This document shows, in pieces, positions 10,266 through 19,637 of a DNA stretch of 60,076 nt (positions within the stretch are counted from its first letter, which is position 1; the number at the start of each line of letters is the position of its first letter). Under the pieces are notes generated by a model that worked only from the letters and a program-made list of their open reading frames with translations, ran no database searches and was not told the origin of the DNA. The position numbers and the translations under genes are program-made. This DNA comes from Pseudomonadota bacterium. Lineage in GTDB: Bacteria > Pseudomonadota > Gammaproteobacteria > Thiotrichales > Thiotrichaceae. The stretch covers positions 1 through 60,076 of the forward strand of contig PDPG01000050.1 of assembly GCA_002747455.1 (NCBI GenBank), written 5' to 3'.

Positions 10266-11678
10266 ATGAGTTCACAAGTAGATACAACTTTTACCGACTA
10301 TCAGGTTGCTGATATATCTTTGGCTGACTTTGGCCGCAGAGAGCTAAATATCGCTGAAACAGAGATGCCTGGTCTGGTTTCTCTTCGTACCAAGTATGCT
10401 GACTTACCCCTGAAAGGTGCTCGTATTGCTGGCTCCTTACACATGACCATTCAGACTGCTGTGTTGATTGAAACACTGGTTGCTTTGGGTGCCGAAGTTC
10501 GTTGGGCATCGTGCAATATTTTTTCAACGCAAGATCATGCTGCAGCCGCTATCGCCGCCGCAGGCATTCCAGTTTTTGCTCATAAGGGAGAAACGCTGGA
10601 GGAATATTGGGAATTCTGCCACCGTATTTTTGACTGGCATGATGGCGGCACACCCAACATGATTCTTGATGATGGTGGTGATGCCACCGGCTTAATTGAG
10701 TTGGGCACAAAAGCGGAGAAAGACATTTCTGTGCTGGATAATCCAGGCTCTGAAGAAGAAGTGGTTATGTTCGCTTCGATCAAGAAGAAGCTGGCTGAGG
10801 ACCCAACCTGGTACTCGCGTATTCGTGTGAATATCAAGGGCGTAACTGAAGAGACTACAACTGGTGTTCACCGTCTATATAAAATGGCGGAGAATAACGA
10901 ACTGACATTCCCCGCAATCAACGTGAATGACTCAGTGACCAAGTCTAAGTTCGATAACCTGTATGGCTGCCGTGAATCCTTGGTGGACTCTATCAAGCGA
11001 GCAACCGATGTTATGATTGCCGGTAAGATTGCAGTTGTTGCGGGCTATGGCGATGTGGGTAAAGGCTCTGCACAGTCTCTGCGCGGCTTGGGCGCAACCG
11101 TCTGGGTCACGGAGATCGACCCGATCTGTGCCCTACAGGCATCAATGGAAGGCTATCGTGTTGTAACGCTGGATGAAGCAGCCTCCCAGGCGGATATTTT
11201 TGTTTCCGCTACAGGCAACTATCACATTATCACTCATGAGCACATGGCTCAGATGAAAGATCAAGCCATCGTGTGTAATATCGGTCACTTTGATAACGAA
11301 ATTGATGTGGCCAGCCTTGAAAAGTATGAGTGGGAAAACATCAAACCACAGGTGGATCACATCATCTTCCCTGATGGCAAACGCATTATCCTGCTGGCTC
11401 AGGGTCGCCTGGTTAACTTGGGCTGTGGCACCGGCCACCCAAGTTTTGTCATGTCTAATTCTTTCACCAACCAAACTTTGGCGCAGATTGAGCTGTTCGC
11501 GCATCCTGAAAGGTACGAAAACAAAGTTTACATGTTACCCAAGCATTTGGATGAAGAAGTGGCACGTTTACACCTTGAGCGTGTTGGTGCAAGCCTGACA
11601 AAGCTCACCCAAGAACAAGCCGACTACATCGGTGTACCGATTGATGGCCCGTTCAAAGTGGATCACTACCGCTACTAA
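10266..11678 (+). CDS. ahcY: Adenosylhomocysteinase (SAH hydrolase)
   Basis: A 470-residue NAD-dependent enzyme splitting SAH into homocysteine and adenosine. The NAD-binding motif [20 protein letters not shown] is near residue 259. [11 protein letters not shown] and [17 protein letters not shown] are family signatures, and the C-terminal KVDHYRY carries the tyrosine and lysine that reach the partner subunit. The length fits the bacterial form with the roughly 40-residue insert. The SAH riboswitch in front senses its substrate, and metK is immediately upstream. Confidence 0.97.
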   Translation: MSSQVDTTFTDYQVADISLADFGRRELNIAETEMPGLVSLRTKYADLPLKGARIAGSLHMTIQTAVLIETLVALGAEVRWASCNIFSTQDHAAAAIAAAGIPVFAHKGETLEEYWEFCHRIFDWHDGGTPNMILDDGGDATGLIELGTKAEKDISVLDNPGSEEEVVMFASIKKKLAEDPTWYSRIRVNIKGVTEETTTGVHRLYKMAENNELTFPAINVNDSVTKSKFDNLYGCRESLVDSIKRATDVMIAGKIAVVAGYGDVGKGSAQSLRGLGATVWVTEIDPICALQASMEGYRVVTLDEAASQADIFVSATGNYHIITHEHMAQMKDQAIVCNIGHFDNEIDVASLEKYEWENIKPQVDHIIFPDGKRIILLAQGRLVNLGCGTGHPSFVMSNSFTNQTLAQIELFAHPERYENKVYMLPKHLDEEVARLHLERVGASLTKLTQEQADYIGVPIDGPFKVDHYRY

Positions 11679-11817
11679 AACCCCACATTGGTTGCTGGTC
11701 ATGTAGCAAAGCCCGTCTGTGGCAGCTGCTTGATCAGCCCATACATCTACTAGCCGATACCAGCCTTATTCTATTTTCGGGGCAAGGTTTTTTCGGCAAC
11801 CTTCACAGGCCACTTTG

Positions 11818-11904
11818 TACCATTAAATATTAGTACTATCTACGCGGTTTGTGTCAGGCTTGGAAGATAACGTCTGTTATCACAATTTAATGAGATTGGT
11901 ATTA
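11818..11904. repeat. Small inverted-repeat element (MITE-like), copy 1
   Basis: An 87-bp intergenic sequence nearly the same as 26384-26478. The right end ATTTAATGAGATTGGTATTA is an imperfect inverted copy of the left end. The left end here (TACCATTAAAT) is about 8 bp shorter than in copy 2, as if deleted. The interior holds the palindrome GATAAC-gtct-GTTATC at 11866-11881. The remaining roughly 80 aligned bases differ at about five positions. It sits between ahcY and the convergent acyltransferase gene. A short hairpin (AAGGTT/AACCTT, 11784-11803) lies just before it and may end ahcY transcription. Confidence 0.75.
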
Positions 11905-11919
11905 TCAGGCCGCGTAAAA

Positions 11920-13011
11920 TCAGCCTCCCTGTGATACTGGCTTTTTATTATCACCCACAGAAGCACCATACTGATCCCAAAGCCGATTAAGCGCTTGATT
12001 CATCCAGCGCCCCAGAGGCAGCTCCACTGCTTTATGTATCAGCCACGCAGCAAACAACATGGCAGCCACCAAAGCTCCTAGCAACACATAGCGATTCACA
12101 CTACCGCCTAGCTCATGGAAAACCATAAAACCGATATTCTGGTGAATCAGATACAGAGGATAGGTCAGCACACCAAGACTGATTAGTCTGGGCGAATTAA
12201 TCACCTGTGTTTTCCCTAAAGCGATCAACAGAAAAATAACAAAGAACACACTAATCAAAACACTGGTTACAACGGGTGAGAAATAGCTGTTATAGAGTTG
12301 CTCCAAGTGCCCAATCTGCCTCATATTTTCAAAGATCGCCAGCATGAAACTAGACCACAGCATAATCCCGCGAAAAAAGTTCAAGCCATTTTGGCGTATG
12401 AGATAGAACAACGCTCCAGCAATGAAAAATGCCGACCAGTCCGTTAGAAACAGGAACGTGATAATCCTGGGGAATGGCAAAACAAACGCAATCGCCGTTA
12501 GTAATAGCCAAAATGCCAGAAACCACTCAATGCGCTTAATCTGACCAATGACCAGTAGCACAAAAATCAATGCATAAAATTTCAGTTCAACCAATAGCGT
12601 CCAGTAAACACCGTCCACCATTTCCACCCCGACAAAGCCACTGATCATCGTCAAATTAACCAGATACTGAATCAGGCCAACGTGAAACAGCTCACCTCCC
12701 TTCCACACTATAGCCAGTGTCGTGAGCGTCACACATACCCAGAATGCCGGATACAAACGGGTAATCCGTGAAATGACAAAATGAGCTGCATCTCGCTTGG
12801 TCGCAGTCATCAAAATAACAAAACCGCTGATGATAAAGAAAAGCTGCACACCATAAGAACCATACTTGAAAAACTCACCCAGTACCGGGTACTCAACCGG
12901 ACTATAGCCACCTTCTGCAAAACCACGAAATGTGTAGTGGTAGAACACAACGGCTAACGCGGCAAGAAAACGCAGCAAATCAATTTCATAAAAGCGGTCT
13001 TTAGGGGTCAT
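11920..13011 (-). CDS. Acyltransferase 3 family membrane protein (OafA/YrhL type)
   Basis: A 363-residue polytopic membrane protein with about ten hydrophobic segments. It begins with the family's IDLLRFLAALAVVFYHYTFRG, in which the histidine of FYHY is the likely catalytic base, and has ISRITRLYPAFWVCV near residue 80. The family transfers acetyl or other short acyl groups to O-antigen, exopolysaccharide, peptidoglycan or small molecules. The substrate cannot be read from the sequence. Nearby polysaccharide precursor genes make surface glycan modification plausible, but this gene is not in an operon with them. Confidence 0.85.
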   Translation of the reverse strand: MTPKDRFYEIDLLRFLAALAVVFYHYTFRGFAEGGYSPVEYPVLGEFFKYGSYGVQLFFIISGFVILMTATKRDAAHFVISRITRLYPAFWVCVTLTTLAIVWKGGELFHVGLIQYLVNLTMISGFVGVEMVDGVYWTLLVELKFYALIFVLLVIGQIKRIEWFLAFWLLLTAIAFVLPFPRIITFLFLTDWSAFFIAGALFYLIRQNGLNFFRGIMLWSSFMLAIFENMRQIGHLEQLYNSYFSPVVTSVLISVFFVIFLLIALGKTQVINSPRLISLGVLTYPLYLIHQNIGFMVFHELGGSVNRYVLLGALVAAMLFAAWLIHKAVELPLGRWMNQALNRLWDQYGASVGDNKKPVSQGG

Positions 13012-13266
13012 CGTGTTACCACCGGATATTATTTTCGGTCTTCAGACGTATTGACCTTGTGGTAAATCCTCCACCACAGTCTGGACTGAATCCCTTAATT
13101 TCTACAGCAGATTATGCAAAAGCCCTTATCCCGCAGCCCTAAGTAAATCACTTTGCGGTATGACTCTCCTGACTAAACGGTGCTTGCTGAGCATTGAAAC
13201 AGCAAAACCATAGCACCACCCAGCCCGTACTGAGTGACAAACCACCGTCACGCCCCTAGGTACGAT

Positions 13267-13282
13267 GCCTCTGAGGAGAGGC
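13267..13282. terminator. Stem-loop after the ccm operon
   Basis: GCCTCT-gagg-AGAGGC is a six-pair hairpin 24 bp beyond the ccmI stop on the minus strand. No run of T follows on that strand, so as an intrinsic terminator it is weak. The rest of the 294-bp gap between the acyltransferase and ccmI holds nothing I recognise. Confidence 0.35.
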
Positions 13283-13305
13283 AATTTGAGTATTTCTTGA
13301 TGAGC

Positions 13306-14565
13306 CTATTTTTTTAAGATTTTATCAATTAGCAAACTGACCTCATCACCGTGACCCACCTTTTCTTGCTCGGTGAACAGATCTCCATCTTGCCCGACCG
13401 CTGTGCCTGTTTTTGATACGCGCGCGCCCACAATGAGCGTATCAAACATGGATAGCTTCACCTGTGGCATCATCGCCATCGCGTCATCTAGCACCACCTT
13501 GGCCGGTAGGTCTTTTACTTTCAAGCGACTGGCCGCTAAAGGAATTGCCGGGCCATTTTGGGCCTTGGCGTACACAAAGACACTATCTTGCTGAGAAACT
13601 TGATCCTTAAACTTGTCGCTTAAATCAACGAATACGACCACCTTAGCAGGAGCCGCTTGGCTGTCGGCTGCTGCCTTGTCACTGGCAACAGGCGCTGCTT
13701 TGGTAGTCGGCATCTGCTGCGTATTAGTACCCGATAACCGAGCCTGGGCACGCCGAATCAGCGACTCAAGCTCGCCCCGTTCTTCCGCACCTTCTGCAAC
13801 CATTGGCCGCAACGATACCCAACGATCAATTGCTGCCTGATATTGCCCCTTTTGCTCCAGCACCATACCCGACAACCACAGTGCCGTCATATTTTGAGGG
13901 GCTTTTTGCAGTGCCTTATTAATCAATTCTTCAGGACGGCCAAGCATTTTGCCTTGCTGCATCGACATGGCATCCGCTAACATCAACATCACATCAGGTT
14001 CTTCTGGCTGTAGGCGATACAAATTTTCGTACGCCTCAACTGCCCCATCAAATCGTCGCATCAGCATGTAGGAACGTCCCAACATATACCAACCTTCGGC
14101 ATTATTAGGTGCTTTACGCAATTTATTGTGTAGGTTAGCGACTAATTTTTCAAAATCCGGCTCGCCACTTGCTGTCACTGGCACCTTGGTTTCAACGGCT
14201 AATTGCGGTGCGTTCGGAGTACCTAAATACCAGTACAGCGCAACCGCAGCAATCGGCACGAACAATGCCAAAAAGACAGCACTCATCCGTGAGGATGCAC
14301 TGTGGTTCATTGTAGAGGCCGGCTCTGCGTCCTTCCTCACGTCAAACAACAGTGCCTGCTCCAGCTCGTCACGGCGCTCGTGATATTGTTCACTGTCAAT
14401 CTCACCTTGCTCAAAGCTGCTTTCCAACTCAGCCATTTGTTCACGAACAATATCAACATTCTGCTCGTTGCGATCATCAATAATGACATCGGCGGTACGA
14501 AATAAAGGCAACAACAAGTAGCTCACTGCTATCACCAGAAGCCCTGCAATAAAAAACCAAAGCAT
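13306..14565 (-). CDS. ccmI: Cytochrome c biogenesis protein CcmI (TPR apocytochrome chaperone)
   Basis: A 419-residue protein, last gene of the ccm operon. Two N-terminal hydrophobic segments (about 1-20 and 95-115) flank a cytoplasmic loop with the family pattern DDRNEQNVDIVREQMAELE. TPR repeats (WYMLGRSYMLMRRFDGAVEAYENLY, then ALWLSGMVLEQKGQYQAAI) and a C-terminal beta domain (about 305-415) follow. CcmI holds apocytochrome c for the CcmF/CcmH heme ligation complex. It lies 10 bp downstream of ccmH. Confidence 0.9.
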   Translation of the reverse strand: MLWFFIAGLLVIAVSYLLLPLFRTADVIIDDRNEQNVDIVREQMAELESSFEQGEIDSEQYHERRDELEQALLFDVRKDAEPASTMNHSASSRMSAVFLALFVPIAAVALYWYLGTPNAPQLAVETKVPVTASGEPDFEKLVANLHNKLRKAPNNAEGWYMLGRSYMLMRRFDGAVEAYENLYRLQPEEPDVMLMLADAMSMQQGKMLGRPEELINKALQKAPQNMTALWLSGMVLEQKGQYQAAIDRWVSLRPMVAEGAEERGELESLIRRAQARLSGTNTQQMPTTKAAPVASDKAAADSQAAPAKVVVFVDLSDKFKDQVSQQDSVFVYAKAQNGPAIPLAASRLKVKDLPAKVVLDDAMAMMPQVKLSMFDTLIVGARVSKTGTAVGQDGDLFTEQEKVGHGDEVSLLIDKILKK

Positions 14566-14575
14566 GTCTTATCCC

Positions 14576-15058
14576 TTACTTATGCTTGTCCAGCAAGTCC
14601 CGAACGGCTTCACGCTGTTCATCGCTGAGTGTTGCCGTTGATTTCACCGTCTGTTGTGAACGTACCCAACGCACCACCAGCCACAGAGCCAATAGTAAAA
14701 ATATGATCGGCCCCAGCCACAACATCAGTGTTTTTATTTTAAAAGGCGGGCGATACAACACAAAGTCACCGTAACGCGTCACCATATAATCAATAATCGC
14801 GTCCTGACTTTGGCCAGACTCAACCATTTCATAAACCTTTGAGCGAAGATCCTTTGCCAAATCAGCATTAGAGCCTGCCAGGTTTTGATTCTGACAGACC
14901 AAACAACGCAGCTCTTCAATTAAGGCATGGTAAGCCGATTCTGCTTCGGGTGTTTTAAAGGTCAACACTTCTCGCTCTGTCTCGGATTCCGCCTGAAGGT
15001 TAGGTATGCTCACCGCTAAAAAAAACAACACGGACAAGGCAACAATCCAGTATTTCAT
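14576..15058 (-). CDS. ccmH: Cytochrome c maturation thiol-redox protein CcmH (CcmL/NrfF type)
   Basis: A 160-residue protein with an N-terminal signal segment, then the redox motif LRCLVCQNQNLAGSNADLAKDLR near residue 52, and a C-terminal membrane anchor (LMLWLGPIIFLLLALWLVV). The LRCxxC pair reduces apocytochrome cysteines or resolves a mixed disulfide with CcmG. It is the short form, with the CcmI function on a separate gene as in Pseudomonas rather than fused as in E. coli. Its start overlaps the ccmG stop by four bases. Confidence 0.93.
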   Translation of the reverse strand: MKYWIVALSVLFFLAVSIPNLQAESETEREVLTFKTPEAESAYHALIEELRCLVCQNQNLAGSNADLAKDLRSKVYEMVESGQSQDAIIDYMVTRYGDFVLYRPPFKIKTLMLWLGPIIFLLLALWLVVRWVRSQQTVKSTATLSDEQREAVRDLLDKHK

Positions 15059-15594
15059 GAAGCCTTTTCCTCCCGTAATTCCCTGATTAATGGCAGCAAT
15101 GTATCCTCCACTATTTTCTGATCAATCGGCCCGATAACCTTGTGGCGAATAATGCCTTTTTTATCAATCACGAATGTTTCAGGAACACCATAAGCACCCA
15201 GTTCTATACCCACTTTACCGTCAGAGTCCATTGCAATATGTTGGTAAGGGTTCCCCAAGGCAGACAACCAACGCTTTGCATCCTCTGCCTTATCCTTGTA
15301 GTTCAGCCCCAGTGTCATAATATCCTCCCTACTGACAAACTGGCTCAATACTTTGTGCTCAGCGCGGCAAGCCACACACCACGATGCAAAGATATTCAAC
15401 ATCCAAACCCGCCCCTTAAAGTCCGCAGATGAAATCGTTTGTCCGTCTTTCATTAGCTCCGGCAAACTAAATGCTGGAACTGCCTTGCCAATAAAGGGAG
15501 ATGGAACCTCTCGCGGCTTTAACGTCAAACCTATTGCCAAAAAAGCCGCCAAAACAATAAAGGCAACAAGAGGAATCAATGCACTATTTTTCAT
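15055..15594 (-). CDS. ccmG: Thiol:disulfide interchange protein CcmG/DsbE
   Basis: A 179-residue membrane-anchored thioredoxin-like protein with one N-terminal hydrophobic segment and a periplasmic redoxin domain. The active site is WCVACRAEH near residue 71 (WCxxC), preceded by VWMLNIFAS, and YGVPETFVID supplies the cis-proline region. It delivers reducing power to CcmH and apocytochrome c. It overlaps ccmF at one end and ccmH at the other by four bases each. Confidence 0.93.
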   Translation of the reverse strand: MKNSALIPLVAFIVLAAFLAIGLTLKPREVPSPFIGKAVPAFSLPELMKDGQTISSADFKGRVWMLNIFASWCVACRAEHKVLSQFVSREDIMTLGLNYKDKAEDAKRWLSALGNPYQHIAMDSDGKVGIELGAYGVPETFVIDKKGIIRHKVIGPIDQKIVEDTLLPLIRELREEKAS

Positions 15595-17579
15595 GCGGTG
15601 ACCTCACTATTGATAGCGGCACGCTTGCCTTCTGCATGCTTTTTAACGGCTTGGGACTGAGTTTTTCGCCGTCTCAACCTGCGATAGCGACGATCAAACG
15701 CCGCTAACAAGCCACCTAGACTCATCACAGCAGCTCCCATCCAAATCCAGTTCACCACTGGCTTGTGATACAAACGGACACTCCAGGCATCATCCCCCAA
15801 TGGCTCACCCAAAGCGACGAATAAGTCACTGAAGAAGCCGCCATCGATACCCGCCTCTGTCATCGGCATCGTACCCTGACCATAGTTACGCTTTTCAGGG
15901 TGCAATACCGCCACTTGTTGACCATCACGCGTAATCACAACCTCACCTCTTTGTGCCAAGTAGTTCGGCCCTTTGACCGTCTTCACCCCGTTGAATAAAA
16001 AGTGATAACCACTCAACTCATAAGACTGTCCTTTCTCCAGACGAACATCTTTTTCAGTGCTGTACATGGAAGTCAGGCTGATGCCTGCCACCGTCACCGC
16101 GATACCAATATGCCCCAATGCAGCCCCCCACGTTGCCAAGGGTAGCTTGAATGGAGAACGTCCCTGCTCCTTAACCCACAAGAGCGCTGTCAAGGCCACC
16201 CATGACGCCATAAAGACACCAATAGCTGCTTTGAAGGTAAAGTGATCCATAAATAACATTGGCACCAAGAAGGCAACCAATAAAGCCAGCAGCAGCAACC
16301 AACGCACTTTCGCAAATACCCGCTCCGCTTGATCTTTCTTCCAGCGCAGGAACAAACCAAAGCCCATCGTCACAAATAAAACGATGCTAAGAGGCAATGC
16401 AATAGTATTGAAATACGGAGGCCCCACCGAGATTTTTCCCATCCCCAGCGCATCAATAAATAGAGGATACAAGGTTCCCAGCAATACGGTTGCAGTCATT
16501 GCGATTAACACAATATTGTTGACTAACAACCCCATTTCACGGGACACAAGCTCAAAGGTTCCGGTAGAACGCAGCTCCGGTGCCCGTATTGCATATAGCA
16601 GCAGTGACGAACCCACCACCAGCACCAGGAAAATCAGTATAAATAAACCGCGCTCAGGATCACTGGCAAAGGCATGAACTGATGTCAACACACCGGAGCG
16701 CACCAAAAATGTACCTAATAAACTTAGCGAAAATGCAAAAATCGCCAACAATACCGTCCACGATTTAAATGCAGCACGCTTCTCTGTGACCGCTAAAGAA
16801 TGAATTAAGGCCGTTCCCACTAGCCAAGGCATCAGGGAGGCGTTCTCAACAGGGTCCCAGAACCACCAGCCGCCCCAACCTAATTCGTAGTAAGCCCACC
16901 AACTACCTAACGCAATACCAATGGTCAGAAATACCCACGCAATGTTAGTCCACGGACGCGCCCAACGCACCCAGGCGGCATCCAACTTACGACCAAGCAT
17001 TGCGGCAATAGCAAATGCAAAAGCCACCGAAAAACCCACATAACCCATGTAGAGCATTGGCGGGTGAATGGCTAAACCCGGATCTTGAAGCAGAGGATTT
17101 AATGTTCGCCCTTCAGGTGGCGCCGGAAAGAGGCGCTCAAACGGGTTCGATGTCAATAGCATAAACAACAAAAAGCCAACACCAACCATCCCCATCACAC
17201 TGACCACCCGTGCCAACATAGCAGCGGAGATACCCCGACTAAAGAACGTCACCAAGCTCGCCCAAACAGCCAGAGTCAAGCTCCACAATAGCAAAGAGCC
17301 TTCGTGAGCTCCCCAAACAGCCGATACCTTGTAGATCACTGGCATTAAGGTGTTGGAGTTCTGCGCCACATAACGAACAGAAAAGTCACTTTCCAAAAAG
17401 GAAATTGTCAGGCAAATAAAAGCGACAATCAGCAACAAGCACTGCATCCGCACAGTGGGCTTTGCCATCGCTATCCACTGCGCATTATTCGTCGCTGCGC
17501 CCAGTATCGGAAAGACGGATTGCACCAGCGCAACCACTAACGCAAGCACTAAGGCGAAATGCCCGATTTCAGGAATCAT
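15591..17579 (-). CDS. ccmF: Cytochrome c heme lyase subunit CcmF
   Basis: A 662-residue polytopic membrane protein of the heme-handling family. The tryptophan-rich WWD domain GWGGWWFWDPVENASLMPWL lies in the first half, with about 15 hydrophobic segments and conserved LHPPMLYMGYVGFS-like residues (AIHPPMLYMGY). CcmF takes heme from holo-CcmE and ligates it to apocytochrome c together with CcmH and CcmI. The length is normal. The stop of ccmE and the start of ccmF are adjacent (17580/17579). Confidence 0.95.
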   Translation of the reverse strand: MIPEIGHFALVLALVVALVQSVFPILGAATNNAQWIAMAKPTVRMQCLLLIVAFICLTISFLESDFSVRYVAQNSNTLMPVIYKVSAVWGAHEGSLLLWSLTLAVWASLVTFFSRGISAAMLARVVSVMGMVGVGFLLFMLLTSNPFERLFPAPPEGRTLNPLLQDPGLAIHPPMLYMGYVGFSVAFAFAIAAMLGRKLDAAWVRWARPWTNIAWVFLTIGIALGSWWAYYELGWGGWWFWDPVENASLMPWLVGTALIHSLAVTEKRAAFKSWTVLLAIFAFSLSLLGTFLVRSGVLTSVHAFASDPERGLFILIFLVLVVGSSLLLYAIRAPELRSTGTFELVSREMGLLVNNIVLIAMTATVLLGTLYPLFIDALGMGKISVGPPYFNTIALPLSIVLFVTMGFGLFLRWKKDQAERVFAKVRWLLLLALLVAFLVPMLFMDHFTFKAAIGVFMASWVALTALLWVKEQGRSPFKLPLATWGAALGHIGIAVTVAGISLTSMYSTEKDVRLEKGQSYELSGYHFLFNGVKTVKGPNYLAQRGEVVITRDGQQVAVLHPEKRNYGQGTMPMTEAGIDGGFFSDLFVALGEPLGDDAWSVRLYHKPVVNWIWMGAAVMSLGGLLAAFDRRYRRLRRRKTQSQAVKKHAEGKRAAINSEVTA

Positions 17580-18041
17580 TTAGTATTTATCCTCAGTTTT
17601 GGCACGACTATTCGGCTTATGCTCCTCCGCCAACACCTCTGCCACTTCCGGCGGCATGTATTCGGCATCGTGCTTGGCCAAGACTTCTTCAGCAATCAAC
17701 TGATTGTCAGCCGTCAGTTTGCCTTTGACGACTGCGCTTTGTTCTTCTTTGAACAAGTCGGGCAGAATCTTGTTGTACTTCACCGTAATCTCATGGCCAC
17801 GGTTGTCCATCAGTATAAAACTCAAGTCCAGCGTGGTCTTACTGCGAACCAGGCTTCCCTTTTTCACCAGGCCACCCAAGCGAATCACTCGATCCTTTGG
17901 TGCTTTACCAGCCAACACCGCTTCCGGTGCATATAGATAAGCCATATTGCTGCGCATCGCTTTTGTAATCATTACCGAGGCAGCAGCCACCGCGCACAGG
18001 CCGAGAATAATGAAGACTATCCGTTTCTGCCGTGCAGTCAT
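17580..18041 (-). CDS. ccmE: Periplasmic heme chaperone CcmE
   Basis: A 153-residue protein with an N-terminal membrane anchor (IVFIILGLCAVAAASVMIT), an OB-fold beta domain with RLGGLVKKGS and DLSFILMDNRGHEITVKY, and the heme-attachment motif AKHDAEYMPPE near residue 124. The histidine forms the covalent bond to heme; the tyrosine four residues on is the axial ligand in known proteins. Its start overlaps ccmD by four bases. Confidence 0.94.
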   Translation of the reverse strand: MTARQKRIVFIILGLCAVAAASVMITKAMRSNMAYLYAPEAVLAGKAPKDRVIRLGGLVKKGSLVRSKTTLDLSFILMDNRGHEITVKYNKILPDLFKEEQSAVVKGKLTADNQLIAEEVLAKHDAEYMPPEVAEVLAEEHKPNSRAKTEDKY

Positions 18042-18217
18042 AATGCACTCCCGTTAGTTCGTGCAGCTTTGCGGCGGTTCTGCCGCTGAATCGCTCTCAC
18101 AATACGTTTGTGGTGAAAGCGCAGGTAAATAGGCTCCAGCGACATCAGCAACAGCACCATGCCCATCGACGACCACACATAAAAGCCATAACCGCCCATG
18201 CTGAAAAACTCTGTCAT
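18038..18217 (-). CDS. ccmD: Heme exporter protein CcmD
   Basis: A 59-residue single-span membrane protein: MTEFFSMGGYGFYVWSSMGM, then a hydrophobic stretch and a basic tail (HHKRIVRAIQRQNRRKAAR). The MGGYxxYVW start is typical of CcmD, which helps release holo-CcmE from the CcmABC complex. A longer reading from 18244 is open, but the ATG at 18217 overlaps the ccmC stop as ATGA and has GGAGG upstream, so I use it. Confidence 0.88.
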   Translation of the reverse strand: MTEFFSMGGYGFYVWSSMGMVLLLMSLEPIYLRFHHKRIVRAIQRQNRRKAARTNGSAL

Positions 18218-18954
18218 TTCATTTCCTCCAGTTTTGCAACCCAACTGGTATGACTTTCACGCTGCAAAATAATGTTACGGACACGCATCAAAATAACCGC
18301 AAAACTGTACATCCAAAAACCAAATGTCGTAACCAACATCGCAATCAGAATATTGCTTTCAACGCGCTTCAATGAAGACTCCTGATGCAGCGATGCACAT
18401 TGCGTCGGATCAGGGCAGTTAATCGAATAATAAATGACCGGCACAATGGCCAAACCCACCATCGCCAACACTGCCGAAGCCCTGTCAGAACGCCGCGCAT
18501 CTTCAATCGCAGACTGCAATGCCAGGTAGCCCATGTATAAAAATAACAGAATAAGCTGTGTGGTCATTCTGGGATCCCAATCCCACCAAGTACCCCAACT
18601 GGTTTGTCCCCAAAACGCCCCCGTCCACAGTGACAAGAAGGTCATCACCGCCCCCGTTACGGCTGTTGCAGAAGCCATCATGTATGACAGGCGGGTATTA
18701 AAAATCAACCCCAGGATAGCCCAACCGACCATAACCGCATACAACCACATTGCCATCCACGCACTGGCAACGTGAACATAGATAATCCGGTAATACTGCT
18801 TCTGGTCACTCAATACATCCGGTGTCTGGAAAAAGCCCCAATATAACCCGCCCAGTGTGAATACAATCGCCAACACCATAAACGCAGGAATCATCTTTCC
18901 TGCCAATGGATAGAAGTTTGATGGTGCCGAATATTTAAACCAGTTTATAGCCAT
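18214..18954 (-). CDS. ccmC: Heme exporter protein CcmC
   Basis: A 246-residue six-span membrane protein with the WWD motif TSWGTWWDWDPRMTTQLILL and conserved histidines in IIYVHVASAWMA and in the last external loop. It loads heme onto CcmE together with CcmABD. The frame is open to 19008, but the conserved N-terminus begins at MAINWFKYSAPSNFYPLAGK (18954), after AAGGA and 14 bp past the ccmB stop. It overlaps ccmD by four bases. Confidence 0.94.
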   Translation of the reverse strand: MAINWFKYSAPSNFYPLAGKMIPAFMVLAIVFTLGGLYWGFFQTPDVLSDQKQYYRIIYVHVASAWMAMWLYAVMVGWAILGLIFNTRLSYMMASATAVTGAVMTFLSLWTGAFWGQTSWGTWWDWDPRMTTQLILLFLYMGYLALQSAIEDARRSDRASAVLAMVGLAIVPVIYYSINCPDPTQCASLHQESSLKRVESNILIAMLVTTFGFWMYSFAVILMRVRNIILQRESHTSWVAKLEEMK

Positions 18955-18968
18955 AGGATTGAGTATCC

Positions 18969-19637
18969 TTATTCCGCCGAAATACGCAATGCAGCCGCAG
19001 TTGCCCACGGAGCAAAAGCAAGTGCCAGCAGCAAAAATGCTGACAATAATAATAAATAAGCCTGTACCGGATCACCCAACATTGTTGCAGAGATTGCCCC
19101 GGCACCATACACCAATACCGGTATGTACAAAGGCAACACGATTAAGGAAATCAACACGCCCCCACCCCGCAACCCAAGCGTCAGTGCGGCTCCAATCGCA
19201 CCAATCATGCTGAGTATCGGCGTTCCAATGAGTAGCACCAACATCAACATTCCAATTGTGGGGAATGATAAATGATATTGCAGGCCAGCCAGTGGTGCGA
19301 TTAACACCAGCGGTACCCCCGTCAGAATCCAATGTGCCGTGATTTTAGCAAACACCAGTACCGCTAAAGGTTGTGGTGTGATTAACATTTGCTCCAAGGT
19401 GCCATCCGCAAAGTCATGGGCGAAAATACGCTCCAGTGCCAAGGTTGATGCAAGCAAGGCTGCCACCCACACCACTCCCGGCGCGATCTTGCGCAACGTA
19501 TCCTGCTCCGCGCCAATGCCTAGCGGAAATAAACTAATCACAATGACGAAAAAAAACAGTACCGTAAAAACATCGCTGCGCCGACGCAACGCCAGCAACA
19601 AGTCACGTTTAAGTACGGTGATAAATGACTTAAACAT
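18969..19637 (-). CDS. ccmB: Heme exporter protein CcmB (ABC permease)
   Basis: A 222-residue permease with six hydrophobic segments. Conserved features include FKSFITVLKRDLLLALRRR at the start, ALERIFAHDFADGTLEQML, and GALVLEL-type residues replaced here by IGAIGAALTLGLRGGGVL. With the CcmA ATPase it forms the transporter that releases heme-loaded CcmE. The ccmA stop overlaps its start by eight bases. Confidence 0.93.
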   Translation of the reverse strand: MFKSFITVLKRDLLLALRRRSDVFTVLFFFVIVISLFPLGIGAEQDTLRKIAPGVVWVAALLASTLALERIFAHDFADGTLEQMLITPQPLAVLVFAKITAHWILTGVPLVLIAPLAGLQYHLSFPTIGMLMLVLLIGTPILSMIGAIGAALTLGLRGGGVLISLIVLPLYIPVLVYGAGAISATMLGDPVQAYLLLLSAFLLLALAFAPWATAAALRISAE

